Below are positions 5,939 to 6,149 of a stretch of DNA of 6,149 nt, in pieces; position 1 is the stretch's first letter, and every line of letters begins with the position of its first letter. The stretch covers positions 1-6,149 of the forward strand of contig WRJV01000188.1 of the NCBI GenBank assembly GCA_009778415.1, written 5' to 3'. The notes beneath the pieces were generated by a model that had not been told where the DNA came from, searched no databases, and was given only the letters and a program-made list of their open reading frames with translations. Origin of the DNA: Clostridiales bacterium (GTDB lineage: Bacteria > Bacillota > Clostridia > Peptostreptococcales > Anaerovoracaceae). A program made the translations under genes and the position numbers.

Positions 5939-5967
5939 TTGCAAATACAGGAAAAATGTGGTATACT
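5939..5967 (+). promoter_or_regulatory. Sigma-70-type promoter of the IS1182-type transposase
   Basis: TTGCAA (5939-5944) and TATACT (5962-5967) are separated by 17 bases, and the -10 is preceded by TGG, giving an extended -10. It lies 35 bases before the transposase ATG at 6003. AAGGGG (5989-5994) is a plausible ribosome site 8 bases before that ATG. Confidence 0.55.
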
Positions 5968-6002
5968 GATAGCGTGAGAACAGTGTACAAGGGGCTGAGG
6001 AT

Positions 6003-6149
6003 ATGGGGTATAAAGAGAAAGAGTCCCGGGAACAAGTCATGCTGCTACCGGATAGCATATAGGATTATGTGGGCGAGGACAACCCGGTACGGGTGATAGA
6101 CGCGTTTGTTGACAGCCTTGATTTGGTAGCGCTCAAATTTACGAAAAGC
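6003..6149 (+). pseudogene. IS1182-family transposase, N-terminal part with in-frame TAG (continues past window)
   Basis: From the ATG at 6003 the frame reads MGYKEKESREQVMLLPDSI, then TAG at 6060-6062, then DYVGEDNPVRVIDAFVDSL and DLVALKFTKS to the window end in the same frame. The (L/I)xDYVxEDNPVRVIDxFVDxLDL block is the characteristic N-terminus of IS1182-type (DDE) transposases, which cut and paste their own element. Family members usually have an acidic residue where the stop falls, so a GAG to TAG change is the simplest explanation and the copy is probably dead. A promoter and ribosome site precede it. The catalytic domain is outside the window, so further damage cannot be judged. Sequencing error or stop-codon readthrough are the alternatives. 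Confidence 0.82.

Noticed and set aside
5652..5969. A 105-residue open frame containing CFLCPFGHL
   Set aside because: The CxxCP-type stretch faintly recalls part of some transposases, but the rest resembles no family. The start has no clear ribosome site, and the frame runs through the hairpin at 5741-5789 and the IS promoter.
5872..6096. A 74-residue open frame across the transposase start
   Set aside because: It overlaps the IS1182-type N-terminus in another frame, and that N-terminus is clearly recognisable in the frame starting at 6003.

Overview
The window looks like chromosomal DNA of an anaerobic Bacillota (Clostridia-type) bacterium. This is inferred from AGGAG-type ribosome binding sites, a LacI-family regulator beside a uronate isomerase, an IS1182-type transposase start, and a dispersed inverted-repeat element of a kind I associate with Clostridia. 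No taxonomic marker gene is present, so the assignment is tentative.

Left part (1-2929, + strand): a sugar-acid catabolic operon. It holds the C-terminal part of a LacI-family/sugar-binding protein cut by the window edge, then glucuronate (uronate) isomerase uxaC overlapping it by 16 bases, then a 349-residue protein of the uroporphyrinogen decarboxylase (URO-D) superfamily. The URO-D protein keeps the fold signature (a C-terminal GN..P loop) but lacks both the heme-enzyme N-terminal motif and the cysteine ligands of the corrinoid methyltransferases. Its substrate is unknown, and its place behind uxaC suggests a job in sugar-acid metabolism.

Middle junction (2930-3113): a 140-bp MITE-like element with a perfect 28-bp inverted repeat and an 11-bp tandem duplication at its right end. 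It sits between two convergent transcription units.

Middle-right part (3114-5496, - strand): a visibly AT-richer two-gene operon. A 512-residue protein made almost entirely of HEAT-like helical repeats is followed 22 bases later by a 273-residue protein with a beta-rich N-terminal domain and a HEAT-like C-terminal tail. Neither has a recognisable catalytic motif. The architecture resembles proteins of immunity or scaffold type, but function is unknown.

Right part (5497-6149): three consecutive hairpins at 5520-5633, each with GCGCAG at or next to its apex, two of them with arms that form extended -10 promoter motifs (TGGTATAAT). One of these motifs probably drives the HEAT operon. Beyond them lies about 300 bases without a convincing gene, with one further hairpin. 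The window ends with a good sigma-70-type promoter and the start of an IS1182-family transposase that carries an in-frame TAG at codon 20. The HEAT operon therefore lies between two kinds of mobile or repeat DNA and looks like an accessory islet next to a core sugar-acid operon.
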